Shown here: one piece after another, positions 34,859-42,798 of the stretch | Position numbering within the stretch: the stretch's first letter is position 1 | Layout: the number at the start of each line of letters is the position of its first letter | Assembly (NCBI RefSeq): GCF_006636205.1 | Contig: NZ_VIGB01000003.1 | Coordinates: 6,884,501-6,948,500 of the forward strand | DNA: 64,000 nt | Direction of reading: 5' to 3' | Source of the DNA: Kitasatospora acidiphila | Lineage (GTDB): Bacteria; Actinomycetota; Actinomycetes; Streptomycetales; Streptomycetaceae | Program-made: the position numbers and the translations under genes | Notes under the pieces: model-generated | Seen by the model: only the letters and a program-made list of their open reading frames with translations | What the model was told of the DNA's origin: nothing | Databases searched by the model: none

Positions 34859-35338
34859 GTGATCGACGTCGATGTCAATCGGACACCGGGGTGGCTCAAG
34901 GCCCGGTACTCCCTGGCCCTGGTCGTTGCGGCCTGGGCATGCACCGTTCCCACGCTGCTGGCGGACGATGACATAGGAGCGCTGCTGCGCAAGTGCCAGA
35001 ACAGCCCTGGTGCACCGGGCTACGTCCTGCCCCTCGCCTGGGCCGGTCTGGTGCTGGGCATCGGTGCTGTCGGCTGGGGCGGCTGGCAGTTGGTCGCCGT
35101 GATGCGGGCCAAGTCGCGCCAGTTCAGCGGCGGGCACGCCCTGCTCTACGCCGTCCTGCCGGTGGCGGCCATCGCCGCGCTGCTCCAAACGGCGGTGCTG
35201 CAGACGGCGATCAAGGACTCCCACCCGCGGCCGAGCCCCTGCTTCGGCAGCGCGCGACTGGCGACGGATTGGACTGCGTCGACAACGGGGCTGCCGGGCG
35301 CGGTAGTTAGGAATGTGAAGCAGTTGCCGGGGTTGTAG
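34859..35338 (+). CDS. Three-helix membrane protein, possible immunity protein
   Basis: The 159-residue protein has three likely membrane helices: near 14-35 (YSLALVVAAWACTVPTLL), 55-80 (PLAWAGLVLGIGAVGWGGWQ) and 94-118 (YAVLPVAAIAALLQTAVLQ). The last 40 residues are polar and of poor quality, so the original C-terminus may have been altered. No family is recognised. It is the third gene of the WXG100-amidase operon, the usual position for an immunity protein protecting against the amidase; this is inference. The start GTG 34859 follows GAGAGA. Confidence 0.65.
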   Translation: MIDVDVNRTPGWLKARYSLALVVAAWACTVPTLLADDDIGALLRKCQNSPGAPGYVLPLAWAGLVLGIGAVGWGGWQLVAVMRAKSRQFSGGHALLYAVLPVAAIAALLQTAVLQTAIKDSHPRPSPCFGSARLATDWTASTTGLPGAVVRNVKQLPGL

Positions 35339-35461
35339 AGGTCGATGGCGCGGCTGCCGTCTCAGGTCATGCCTGGTGATCTGTGCGCTGCCGCGCCAGC
35401 GCTGAATCCGCTGTCGTGGACGATGGCAAGCCTGTCGTCCATGCGTCGATGCATCCGCGGT

Positions 35462-36130
35462 TCAGTCGCCGAGCAGTAGTGCGGCGACCGCCTCCGGGGC
35501 CTCGTGCATGGCGTCGTGGCCGGTCGGGAGGTCGTGGACCTGCCACTCGGGATCGGCTTGGAGACGGGTGCGGAGTTCAGCGAACGGCGTCCGGTCCTCC
35601 CACCCCGAACAGTAGATGAACTCCCGACGGGGGATCGCGGCGAGCGTGCCGGTGAGCCGGATCGTCTGCAGGAACGAGGCGAAGGGATGCGGGCGGCGGC
35701 GGGGATCGCCGCCGCCCGGCGGTCGGACGGCGTAGCCGGTGGCCGCAGCGCCGGTAGCGAACACTTCCCGGAAGTGCTCGTTCGTCGCCGACCAGCACGA
35801 CTCGCCATCGCGCGGCACGTAGGCGTCGAGATGCACCAGTCGTGAGATCCGGCCGCCGGCGCGATCGGCTGCGGCGGCGACCACCATCCCGGCGTAGCTG
35901 TGGCCGACCAGGGTCGCGTCGGTGATGTGGTTGCGATCGAGGTGCCGCAACACGTCGTCGGCGTGCGTGTCGAGGTTGGCGGTCGCGACCGTCGCGTTGT
36001 CGTCGTCGGGCCCTAGACCGGTCAGGGTCAGGGCGTGAACGGTGTGACCGGCACGCTCCAGCAGCGGAACCACCGCCTCGAACGACCAGGAGCCCTTCCA
36101 AGCGCCGGGCACAAGGACGAACGTCGCCAT
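35462..36130 (-). CDS. Alpha/beta hydrolase (esterase-like)
   Basis: The 222-residue protein belongs to the small plant-esterase-like/EstC branch: TFVLVPGAWKGSWSF (oxyanion loop), LVGHSYAGMVVAAAA (nucleophile Ser), RLVHLDAYVP, and the final His in LPTGHDAMHEAPEAVA. It should hydrolyse a small ester. The start ATG 36130 follows GGAG. It is divergent from the AraC-type regulator at 36305, which is the likely controller. Confidence 0.87.
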   Translation of the reverse strand: MATFVLVPGAWKGSWSFEAVVPLLERAGHTVHALTLTGLGPDDDNATVATANLDTHADDVLRHLDRNHITDATLVGHSYAGMVVAAAADRAGGRISRLVHLDAYVPRDGESCWSATNEHFREVFATGAAATGYAVRPPGGGDPRRRPHPFASFLQTIRLTGTLAAIPRREFIYCSGWEDRTPFAELRTRLQADPEWQVHDLPTGHDAMHEAPEAVAALLLGD

Positions 36131-36304
36131 GAGCTTCTCCTTCTCTCTCAGGTTCTCTCGCAAGCCGCGGCATCGAGGCACGCTGCCTCGATGCCATGTG
36201 GTCCGGTCAATCCGGTCGGGCGCTGTGCGCGACCGAAGGCCACGCGGCATGGAAGTAGTGTCACCAGATCAAGGTGTGGCTTGTTACCGATAGGACGCCA
36301 ACTG

Positions 36305-37330
36305 ATGCCTGTTCACGGCCAACCTCGCCGCAACGCCGGTGTGACGTCGCAAATGTGGCCGACTGGCGGGCGCCACCTCTGGCCGTCCGGCGGAGCAAGC
36401 GCACTGCAGTCGCACGCACGGGGACACCTGGTCTACGCAGCCAGCGGCGTCCTGGCAGTTCACACCGAGCGCGGCACGTCGATCGTTCCCGCCAACCGGG
36501 TCGCCTGGACCCCCGCCGAGTTCACGCACCACCACCGCGCCCACGGCGACACCGATATGCGGATCGTCTTCCTCGCGCCATCCCTCGCCCGGCTCATACC
36601 GGACCATCCCGCCGTGTTCCTGGCCTCCGGCCTCGCCCGCGAGGTCCTGCTCGCCCTGACCAGGCCCCGCGCTTGCGGGGATGCCGCGCCTGACTACAGC
36701 CGCTCCGCGCGCTCCCGCCTCCATCGCGTCCTCGTCGATGAACTCCGCGAAGCACCCGAACAGCCACTGCACCTGCCGGAGCCACGGGACGACCGACTGC
36801 AAGCCATCGCCCGGATGCTGCACGAGACGCCGGCAGACAACGCCACGCTGGCCGAACTCGGGAAGACGATCGGAGCCAGCAGCCGCACCCTCAGCCGGCT
36901 GTTCCGCAGCGAACTCGGCATGACCTTCTACGAGTGGCGCACGCAACTACGCATCCACCACGCACTCGTGCTCCTCGCCGACGGCCACGACACCACCCGA
37001 ACCGCCTACGCCTGCGGATGGGCCAACCCCAGCAGCTTCATCGCGGCGTTCACCAACATCATCGGCACGACACCGGGCCGTTACCGAACCGGTCCTGGGC
37101 CACTGCCCACGCATCTCAACTCCCGGCGGTGGTTGGGTCGTCGGGGTGATGCGCAGTGGTGCGCACGCGCACCCGGACCGATGTGGTCCGCGAGCGGCGG
37201 ACAGGAGATGACCCCCGGCGTGCCTCGCGATTTCCGCGCAAGGACAGAGTCGAAAAGCGGCCCGGAGCAGTCTGCTCCGGGCCGTTTTCTCGTAGCGGTG
37301 ACGGGAGTTGAACCTGTGATCGCTGGGTAA
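36305..37330 (+). CDS. AraC-family regulator with abnormal C-terminal extension
   Basis: Residues about 10-105 form a cupin-like sensor (WPTGGRHLWPSGGASALQSH, TSIVPANRVAWTPAEFTHHH). Residues 165-262 form the two-HTH AraC domain (TLAELGKTIGASSRTLSRLF, AYACGWANPSSFIAAFTNII, ending TPGRYR). Homologues normally end near here, but this frame continues for about 80 residues of low quality. It passes through a transcription terminator (37258-37284) and a tRNA 3' remnant before stopping at 37330. The original end was probably lost by a rearrangement. It is divergent from the hydrolase gene, its likely target. Confidence 0.8.
   Translation: MPVHGQPRRNAGVTSQMWPTGGRHLWPSGGASALQSHARGHLVYAASGVLAVHTERGTSIVPANRVAWTPAEFTHHHRAHGDTDMRIVFLAPSLARLIPDHPAVFLASGLAREVLLALTRPRACGDAAPDYSRSARSRLHRVLVDELREAPEQPLHLPEPRDDRLQAIARMLHETPADNATLAELGKTIGASSRTLSRLFRSELGMTFYEWRTQLRIHHALVLLADGHDTTRTAYACGWANPSSFIAAFTNIIGTTPGRYRTGPGPLPTHLNSRRWLGRRGDAQWCARAPGPMWSASGGQEMTPGVPRDFRARTESKSGPEQSAPGRFLVAVTGVEPVIAG
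37258..37284. terminator. Bidirectional rho-independent terminator
   Basis: Arms CGGCCCGGAGCAG (37258-37270) and CTGCTCCGGGCCG (37272-37284) pair perfectly. TTTT follows at 37285-37288 on the plus strand, and CTTTT follows on the minus strand. On the minus strand it comes right after the tRNA 3' remnant, as expected for a tRNA terminator. Confidence 0.8.
37293..37317 (-). other. 3' fragment of a tRNA gene (T-arm and acceptor strand), attachment-site-like
   Basis: On the minus strand GGTTCAACTCCCGTCACCGC followed by TA matches the T-loop, T-stem and 3' acceptor strand of a tRNA, with a terminator nine bases later. The T stem has one mismatch (ACAGG against CCCGT). No D-arm or complete 5' half lies upstream; the sequence there leads into the truncated XRE gene. 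This is what remains when an element integrates into, or is lost from, a tRNA 3' end. The tRNA identity cannot be settled. Confidence 0.6.
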
Positions 37331-37351
37331 CCGCGCGGCAGGTCACGACTG

Positions 37352-38107
37352 GTGAGGCGGTGGTCTCAGGTCGAGACCGGCAAGCGGATGGGGTACTCGA
37401 ACACCCTCATCTCGTACCTCGAAAGAGGACAGCGTTCCCCAACAAGGCCGTTCGCTGTTAAAGCTGATGAGGTGTTCGGTACGGGCGACCTGTTCCTCGA
37501 ACTGTGGCGGCGCTACACGCGTGCCGCTCAACTGGAGGGCTTCGCCGAGTTCGCTGACGCCGAGGCTCGGTGTCGGCGGCTGCGGGCGCTGGCGCTGACG
37601 GTAGTTACGGGACTTTTCCAAGTGCCGGACTACGCCTGGGCGCTAGCGCTAGCTGCCGTGGAACGTGGTGCCATCACGCGCGCAGCGGCTGAGCAGCGGG
37701 TGGAATTCCTGCTGACGCGCCAACAACTTCTGCTGCAGAAGTCGCCACCCATCGTCCATGCCGTGTTGGACGAGAGCTGCCTGGCGCGACCGATTGGCGG
37801 TCCAGTCGTGATGGGCAAGCAGTTCGACCACCTGGCTGAGCTAGCAGCCCGACCGAACATCACCATCCAGGTGGCGCCCTTCTCGCTCGCTGAGAACCTA
37901 CCGTTCACGTTGCCAGTGATCCTCCTCGATCTGCCGGACGGCACCGTAATCGGGTATGCCGAATCGCAGACTCAGGGTCATCTTGAGCGTAGGCGCCAGA
38001 CCGTAGCGGGATGGGAGAGAGAGTACGATCAGCTACTGGTGGAAGCGCTGCCCAAGGCGCCCTCCCTGGCACTGATTCGCAAAGCTCGAAGGGAGCTTGC
38101 TCCATGA
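37352..38107 (+). CDS. XRE-family regulator with DUF5753 domain, N-terminus truncated
   Basis: The protein matches Scr1-like actinomycete regulators: an HTH remnant (WSQVETGKRMGYSNTLISYL, ERGQR) and a DUF5753 effector domain (FLELWRRYTRAAQLEGFAEF; LDESCLARPIGG; NITIQVAPFSLAENLPF). Normal members have about 30 more residues before the HTH. Here the open frame begins at 37331, just beyond the tRNA remnant, so the gene has probably lost its original 5' end. GTG 37352 is only the first available start, and translation may no longer be effective. The stop overlaps the DUF397 start (ATGA). Confidence 0.8.
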   Translation: MRRWSQVETGKRMGYSNTLISYLERGQRSPTRPFAVKADEVFGTGDLFLELWRRYTRAAQLEGFAEFADAEARCRRLRALALTVVTGLFQVPDYAWALALAAVERGAITRAAAEQRVEFLLTRQQLLLQKSPPIVHAVLDESCLARPIGGPVVMGKQFDHLAELAARPNITIQVAPFSLAENLPFTLPVILLDLPDGTVIGYAESQTQGHLERRRQTVAGWEREYDQLLVEALPKAPSLALIRKARRELAP

Positions 38108-38313
38108 TCCCTGACCTGTCCAACGCTTCCTGGTTCAAGTCGTCTCACAGCAACAATGGCGGTGAGTGCGTAGAGGTCTCCGCCAGCCTCCCCAGTGCCG
38201 TCCCGGTCCGCGACTCCAAGAACCCCGATGGCCCCGCCCTGATGTTCACTCCCGAGGGCTTCGCCGCCTTCGTCCTGGGCGTGAAGCGTGGTGCCTTCGC
38301 CGCCACTGTGTGA
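38104..38313 (+). CDS. DUF397 protein (Scr2-like partner of the XRE regulator)
   Basis: The 69-residue protein has the DUF397 signature: ASWFKSSHSNNGGECVEVS, VPVRDSKNPDGPALMFTPEG and the closing FAAFVLGVKRGAF. DUF397 proteins bind and counteract the cognate XRE/DUF5753 regulator, in an arrangement reminiscent of toxin-antitoxin pairs, and many such pairs occur in streptomycetes. ATG 38104 overlaps the XRE stop, so the two are coupled. Confidence 0.92.
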   Translation: MIPDLSNASWFKSSHSNNGGECVEVSASLPSAVPVRDSKNPDGPALMFTPEGFAAFVLGVKRGAFAATV

Positions 38314-38550
38314 CAGATCGTCAATCTGACTAATCGTCCCCCATGCACGTCACCACGGACCCCAACTCGCCAAATCCGCGACAGACTCCGCCCGTTGAGT
38401 TCCACGAGGCGGGGGCATCCCGGGTGGGCGGTGGGAGTCGGCCACCCGGGCGTTCCGGGACGCTCATCAGAACTCCCGACGCCGCCGTGACCCCGCGGCG
38501 CCAATACGATGTCGGTGATCACCGTCCGACCAATACCCACGGGGGAACTG

Positions 38551-39282
38551 ATGACGGGTCAGTGGCAGGAACTCAACACACCGGGTGGCATCGAGGCGTA
38601 CGTCCAGCGGCCGGCGGGCGAGCCGCGGGGTGCGGTGGTGGTCTGCTCGGAGTTGTACGGGGTGAACGAGTACGTGCGCGGGATCTGTGCCGAGCTGGCC
38701 GGGCTCGGGTACCTGGCGATCGCGCCGGACTACTACTGGCGCGACGCCCGGCGCACCGAGCTCGGCTACTCGGCCGAGGAGCGCGACACCGGCATGGTGC
38801 TGATGCGCGCGTTGGGCCGCGACCAGCTGGTGGCGGACGCCGGCGAGGCACTCGCGTTCGCCCGGGCGGAGGCCGGCGGGCACGGCGTGGCCTTCCTCGG
38901 GCTGAGCATGGGCGGGCACATCGCGGTGCGGGCGGCCACCGAGCTGCGGTTCGAGCTGGCGGCCGTCTTCTACCCGGGCTGGCTGCTCAACTCCGGGATG
39001 CCGCTGGTCGGTCCGGTGCCGCCGCTGGAGACCGCGGAGCGGATCGCCGGGAACGGCGTCTTCGTGCTGGGCTTCTGCGGCGATCTGGACCACATCCTCC
39101 CGCCGGCGGAGTGGCAGGCCGCCGAGCAGCGGCTGACCGAGGCGAAGGTGGCGCACGAGCTGGTCACCTACCCCGGCGCCCGCCACGGCTTCGCCTGTGC
39201 CGACCGGCCCGCCGACCACGACCCCGCCAGCGCCGAGGATGCCTGGCAGCGGGTGCGCCGGGCGCTGGCCGAGCACCTGTAG
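38551..39282 (+). CDS. Dienelactone hydrolase family protein
   Basis: The 243-residue alpha/beta hydrolase has VVVCSELYGVNEYVRGICAE, the nucleophile elbow LGLSMGGHIAV (Ser where classical dienelactone hydrolase has Cys), the acid in CGDLDHILPP and the His in GARHGFACADRP. The substrate is unknown; the family acts on lactones and esters. ATG 38551 is preferred over ATG 38509 because GGGGGA lies five bases before it. The gene stands alone. Confidence 0.88.
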   Translation: MTGQWQELNTPGGIEAYVQRPAGEPRGAVVVCSELYGVNEYVRGICAELAGLGYLAIAPDYYWRDARRTELGYSAEERDTGMVLMRALGRDQLVADAGEALAFARAEAGGHGVAFLGLSMGGHIAVRAATELRFELAAVFYPGWLLNSGMPLVGPVPPLETAERIAGNGVFVLGFCGDLDHILPPAEWQAAEQRLTEAKVAHELVTYPGARHGFACADRPADHDPASAEDAWQRVRRALAEHL

Positions 39283-39498
39283 CCCGCCGGTCGGCCGCTC
39301 ACCGAGTGGGGGTCGTACGCAGACCCCGCCCGCGCGGGGCTGGAGCGCTGGTTGCTCCGGTGCTCCTCGATGGACGATCACCATCTGATGACCCATCGGC
39401 TCGCCGGCGGAGAACACCCTACCTGGCGCGGAACGTGACCTCCGGAATCAACGATGGAACGCCCCGTCAGGGGTGTGCGAGCACGTAAGGCCGATCGA

Positions 39499-40416
39499 TC
39501 AGCGCCCGGCCGTTGCGATGAGGCGCCGCAGCGCAGCGTGGCCGGGTGGGCCCCAGGTGGGCTTGCCGCCGGGGCGGCCGTGGTCGCCGGCGTCTCCGAT
39601 GAGGATGCAGGAGAGGGCCTTCAGTACCGCGTAGCCGCGGGCGCGGCGCAGGGTCGCCGCGTCCGGGGTCGGCTGGTACGCGGCGTGGAAGCGGTCGGCG
39701 GCGCCGTCCGGCAGCAGGAGCCACGCGGCGGCGAGGTCGCAGGCGGGATCGCCCGCACAGAGGTCGCCGAAGTCGATCACGCCGCAGAAAGTGCCGTCCG
39801 CGGTGAGGACGTTGGCCGGATGCAGGTCGGCGTGGAGCCACAGTGCGGGGCCGGCCCAGTCGGGCGCCGCGGCGGCGTCCTCCCATACGGCGCGCACCGC
39901 GTCCGGGTCGGGGAGCAGCCCCAGCTCGGTGGCCGAGGCGAGCTGCGCGGCGAACCCCTCGGCGTACTCGGCCAGCGGTCCGCCCCGGTAGCGACCGGCG
40001 GGCGCCCCGGTGGGAGCGGGCTGGTGAAGTTCCGTCAGGAAGGCGGCCAAGGTGTCGGCCGCCTCCGCAGCGCGCGTGGCGGGGGCGCGGTCGGCGGGCT
40101 CGCCCTGCACCCAGGTGGTGACGATCCAGGGCCGTGGAAACCGCTCGGAGGGCTCACCGAGGCGCTGCGGGACGGGGACCGGCAGCGGAAGCCGCGGAGC
40201 GAGGGCCGGCAGCCAGGCGTGCTCTTTGCGCAGCAGTGCATCGGCGGACTCCGTCGCCCAGGGCAGCCGCACGGCGAGGTCGTCGCCGAGCCGCCACAGC
40301 TGGTTGTCCCAACCGCGCGCGCCGAGCTGCACGGGGTGGTCGGCCAGGTCGGGGTGCTGGTCGCGCAGCAGCTCCCGGACCAACTCCGCGGTGATGTCCA
40401 TCTCGGTGTGGGTCAT
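39499..40416 (-). CDS. Aminoglycoside phosphotransferase-family kinase
   Basis: The 305-residue protein (from ATG 40416; ATG 40425 is also in frame) has a protein-kinase-like fold: N-lobe LAVRLPWATESADALLRKEH, catalytic loop LWLHADLHPANVL (HxDxxxxN) and metal-binding VIDFGDLCAGDP. Members phosphorylate antibiotics, sugars or amines, and drug resistance cannot be assumed. TACCGT lies nine bases before ATG 40416, suggesting a leaderless start. Confidence 0.87.
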   Translation of the reverse strand: MTHTEMDITAELVRELLRDQHPDLADHPVQLGARGWDNQLWRLGDDLAVRLPWATESADALLRKEHAWLPALAPRLPLPVPVPQRLGEPSERFPRPWIVTTWVQGEPADRAPATRAAEAADTLAAFLTELHQPAPTGAPAGRYRGGPLAEYAEGFAAQLASATELGLLPDPDAVRAVWEDAAAAPDWAGPALWLHADLHPANVLTADGTFCGVIDFGDLCAGDPACDLAAAWLLLPDGAADRFHAAYQPTPDAATLRRARGYAVLKALSCILIGDAGDHGRPGGKPTWGPPGHAALRRLIATAGR

Positions 40417-40492
40417 GCGGAGCAACGGTAGTCGGCTGTTGGTAACGAGCGTGTCACAAGCTCAGGCGGGGTGATCCCGCTGATCAGCCTCT

Positions 40493-40522
40493 TGCATACG
40501 AGGTATGCATACTCGGTATGCT
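40493..40522 (+). promoter_or_regulatory. Promoter overlapped by two tandem perfect palindromes
   Basis: GCATAC-GAG-GTATGC (40494-40508) and GCATAC-TCG-GTATGC (40507-40521) are both perfect 15-bp palindromes sharing two bases. The same stretch contains TTGCAT (40493-40498) and TATGCT (40517-40522), 18 bases apart, a good -35/-10 pair on the plus strand. A dimeric repressor binding here would block the promoter. The first downstream gene is the acyltransferase at 40678, 155 bases away. Confidence 0.65.
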
Positions 40523-40677
40523 GCTTCACAGGGCTCGACGAGTCCCCGCCGACGGCGCGCGCAACCTCCTGTGCCCGCCCATGCCCCGTGATGCCCCGAA
40601 CCACTGGGACGCGTCCGAGCGAGGTTCCTGATGCAACGTCATCTTCCGCTATCTGCTGACTGGTTGGTGAACACACA

Positions 40678-42006
40678 ATGAGTGGCACTCTCTCCGTGCC
40701 GGAGACGGCACCGACCGCCCCGAGACCCCCCGCCGGCAAGGCGGCCCGACCGAACAGCGCTCGGCTCGGCTGGCTGGACGGCCTGCGCGGGATCGCGGCG
40801 CTGCTGGTGGCGATCCACCACTTCGGACTGGCGGACTGGATCCCCGGGGGAAAGGACTTCGAGAAGCACTTCGATCTCGGCCTCTATCCGGTGATGCTGT
40901 TCTTCCTGGTCAGCGGCTACATCGTGCCCGCCTCGCTGGAACGGCGCGGTGACGTCCGGGGGTTCTGGGTGGGCCGCATCTTCCGGATCTACCCGCTGGT
41001 CATCATCGCCGTCACGCTGGCGGCCGTGCTGCTCCCCAAGGACTACTCGGCCGTGCCGTCGCAGGTCACCGACCGCCCGTTCTGGGCGTACCTGGCGAAC
41101 CTCACGCTGCTGCACGAAATGACCAACATCGCCAGCGCGTTGGGCTCGATGTGGACGCTCTGCTACGAGATGGTCTTCTACTTCTTCGTCAGCGCGCTCT
41201 TCGTCAACGGCCGCCACCGCCAGAGCGCCCCGATCTCGCTCTTCTTCGCCGGCGCCGCGCTGCTGCTCGGCGCCTGGTGGAAGCCGCAGTTGATCACGCC
41301 CAAGGCGGCGTGGGTGGCTCCCGGCCCGACGCACCACATCATCGCGGCCACCGGGCTGCTGATGCTCACCGGCCTGGTCCTGATCACGCTCGGCCGCCCG
41401 CAGCTGATCCGGATCGGCGCCATGCTGCTCGGCGGTCTCGGCGCGGCGCTGCTCTTCATCAACGCCCGCTCCACCTTCTTCGAGAGCATGACGATCCTGG
41501 CCACGATGTTCGCCGGCACCGTCATCTTCCGCGCCGAGCAGCGCCAGATCGACCGCAGCCTGGCCTGGATCTGCTGCGCGTTCGTGCTGACCACCGGCTT
41601 CCTGGTCGGCTACTTCTACGACAACCCGGATGCCCAGAAGATCACCTGGACCGGCAGCTGGCAGGGCTTCTCCCTCGCCTACGTGGGGGCGTGGGCGACC
41701 TTCGGGCTGGGGATGCTGCTGCGCAACCGGCGCTGGCCCCGGGTGCTGACCTGGCTCGGCAAGATCAGCTACTCGGTGTACCTGGTGCACCTGCCGGTCC
41801 TCTGGGCCACCTGGTGGTTCAAGGACAAGGTCGTCCACTTCCCGGACAACGGCGCCGGCCGCTGGCTGCTGCCCGCGTTCTTCATCGCGATGGTCCTGCT
41901 GTTCAGCGAACTCACGTACCGGCTGGTCGAGATACCCGGCCAGAAGCTCGGCAAGCGGATCGCCGCCGCCCTGAACCGCCGCACCGGCGACAGCGCGGAG
42001 GTTTGA
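40678..42006 (+). CDS. Acyltransferase-3 family membrane protein (OafA-like)
   Basis: The 442-residue protein has about ten membrane helices. The conserved start GWLDGLRGIAALLVAIHHFG contains the catalytic His, and further family landmarks are MLFFLVSGYIVPASL, ARIFRIYPL-like GRIFRIYPLVII, and ISYSVYLVHLPVLWATWW. These enzymes O-acylate polysaccharide, lipid or antibiotic sugars using acyl-CoA. No partner biosynthetic genes are nearby. The promoter at 40493-40522 probably drives it, giving a long leader. Confidence 0.87.
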   Translation: MSGTLSVPETAPTAPRPPAGKAARPNSARLGWLDGLRGIAALLVAIHHFGLADWIPGGKDFEKHFDLGLYPVMLFFLVSGYIVPASLERRGDVRGFWVGRIFRIYPLVIIAVTLAAVLLPKDYSAVPSQVTDRPFWAYLANLTLLHEMTNIASALGSMWTLCYEMVFYFFVSALFVNGRHRQSAPISLFFAGAALLLGAWWKPQLITPKAAWVAPGPTHHIIAATGLLMLTGLVLITLGRPQLIRIGAMLLGGLGAALLFINARSTFFESMTILATMFAGTVIFRAEQRQIDRSLAWICCAFVLTTGFLVGYFYDNPDAQKITWTGSWQGFSLAYVGAWATFGLGMLLRNRRWPRVLTWLGKISYSVYLVHLPVLWATWWFKDKVVHFPDNGAGRWLLPAFFIAMVLLFSELTYRLVEIPGQKLGKRIAAALNRRTGDSAEV

Positions 42007-42028
42007 ACGGGCGCCGATCACCGTTCGG

Positions 42029-42601
42029 TCAGCACGGATCCGGCCAGACGCCCCGCTCGGACAGGTGGAGCACGAGGGCGGCGATGTTCCAGGCGTCATC
42101 CTCGCCGCGGTGGTGACGGCCTTCGAGTCGCCGCCCGGCGATCTCCAAGGCCTGTGCCATACCTGGGCGTTTGCGAAGCCCGTATGCCTCGGTGAAGGCC
42201 GCTTTGGCGTTGGTGTGGTGCCGGCCGAAGGGGTAGGGCGTGCGGGTGTCCTGGCACTGCCGGGTGAACTGCTTGCGGTCGTAGTCTCCCCAACTGGCCC
42301 ACGGGCGGGACCCGGCGTGGTGTTCGGCCGCCAGCAGCCGGCACGCCTCGGCGAAACTCACCCCTTGGTCCACCTCGTGCTGCGTGAGGCCGGTCAACTC
42401 GGTGCAGAACTCGCTGACCGTGGACCGGGCGGGACGCACCAGGATCCGATGCCGGCCGAGGCGCTCGGCGGTGGTCAAGTCGACGACGGTCAGCCCGATC
42501 TCGATGATCTCGCTGACCGCGCCCGGCGGTTGGGCGCCGGCCCAGCAGGTGGCTTCGACATCCACGACGTTCAGGAGGCGCTCGGCCCCGGTGCTGTCCA
42601 T
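42029..42601 (-). CDS. DEDDh 3'-5' exonuclease (ERI1/KapD-like)
   Basis: The 190-residue protein has exonuclease motif I NVVDVEATCW (Asp and Glu), motif II around TVSEFCTELTGLTQ and SWGDYDRKQF, and motif III HHRGEDDAWNIA (His and Asp): the complete DEDDh set. It should remove nucleotides from RNA or DNA 3' ends. TACGCT upstream of ATG 42601 suggests a leaderless start; longer N-terminal versions exist but add poor sequence. It is divergent from the hydrolase-glycosylase operon, with a LexA-like box between. Confidence 0.87.
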   Translation of the reverse strand: MDSTGAERLLNVVDVEATCWAGAQPPGAVSEIIEIGLTVVDLTTAERLGRHRILVRPARSTVSEFCTELTGLTQHEVDQGVSFAEACRLLAAEHHAGSRPWASWGDYDRKQFTRQCQDTRTPYPFGRHHTNAKAAFTEAYGLRKRPGMAQALEIAGRRLEGRHHRGEDDAWNIAALVLHLSERGVWPDPC

Positions 42602-42721
42602 GGCGGGAAGCGTAGGGACGAGTGGCGGGCGGGGCACCTGGGTTTTCTGCTGCGGTGCGGATGTGCGCGACCCCCAGGGCACTACGACCTCATGGGTGCC
42701 GATCGTGCCGATCGACATGAG

Positions 42722-42737
42722 TCGAACGTCTGTTCTA
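42722..42737 (+). promoter_or_regulatory. LexA (SOS)-like box
   Basis: TCGAAC-GTCT-GTTCTA matches the actinobacterial SOS consensus TCGAAC-N4-GTTCGA at 11 of 12 conserved bases. TAGGAT (42736-42741) right after it is a suitable -10 box for the plus-strand operon at 42799. The other flank is an exonuclease gene. LexA bound here would repress the operon until DNA damage. Confidence 0.62.
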
Positions 42738-42798
42738 GGATCCCTGTCGATCGTGCGGCCAACCGAGGCCGACATCGAGGGGCGGGAGCGACTCGGGC

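Noticed and set aside
37293-37330. Complete tRNA gene
   Set aside because: Only the T-arm and 3' acceptor strand are present, the T stem has a mismatch, and no D-arm or paired 5' acceptor strand lies upstream.
39499-40416. Antibiotic-resistance gene call for the APH-family kinase
   Set aside because: The fold motifs are clear, but many APH-family proteins act on other substrates and no resistance context is present.
40471-40659. Small plus-strand ORF of 62 codons under the palindromic promoter
   Set aside because: No ribosome binding site, starts upstream of the -10 box, and its sequence has no plausible protein features.
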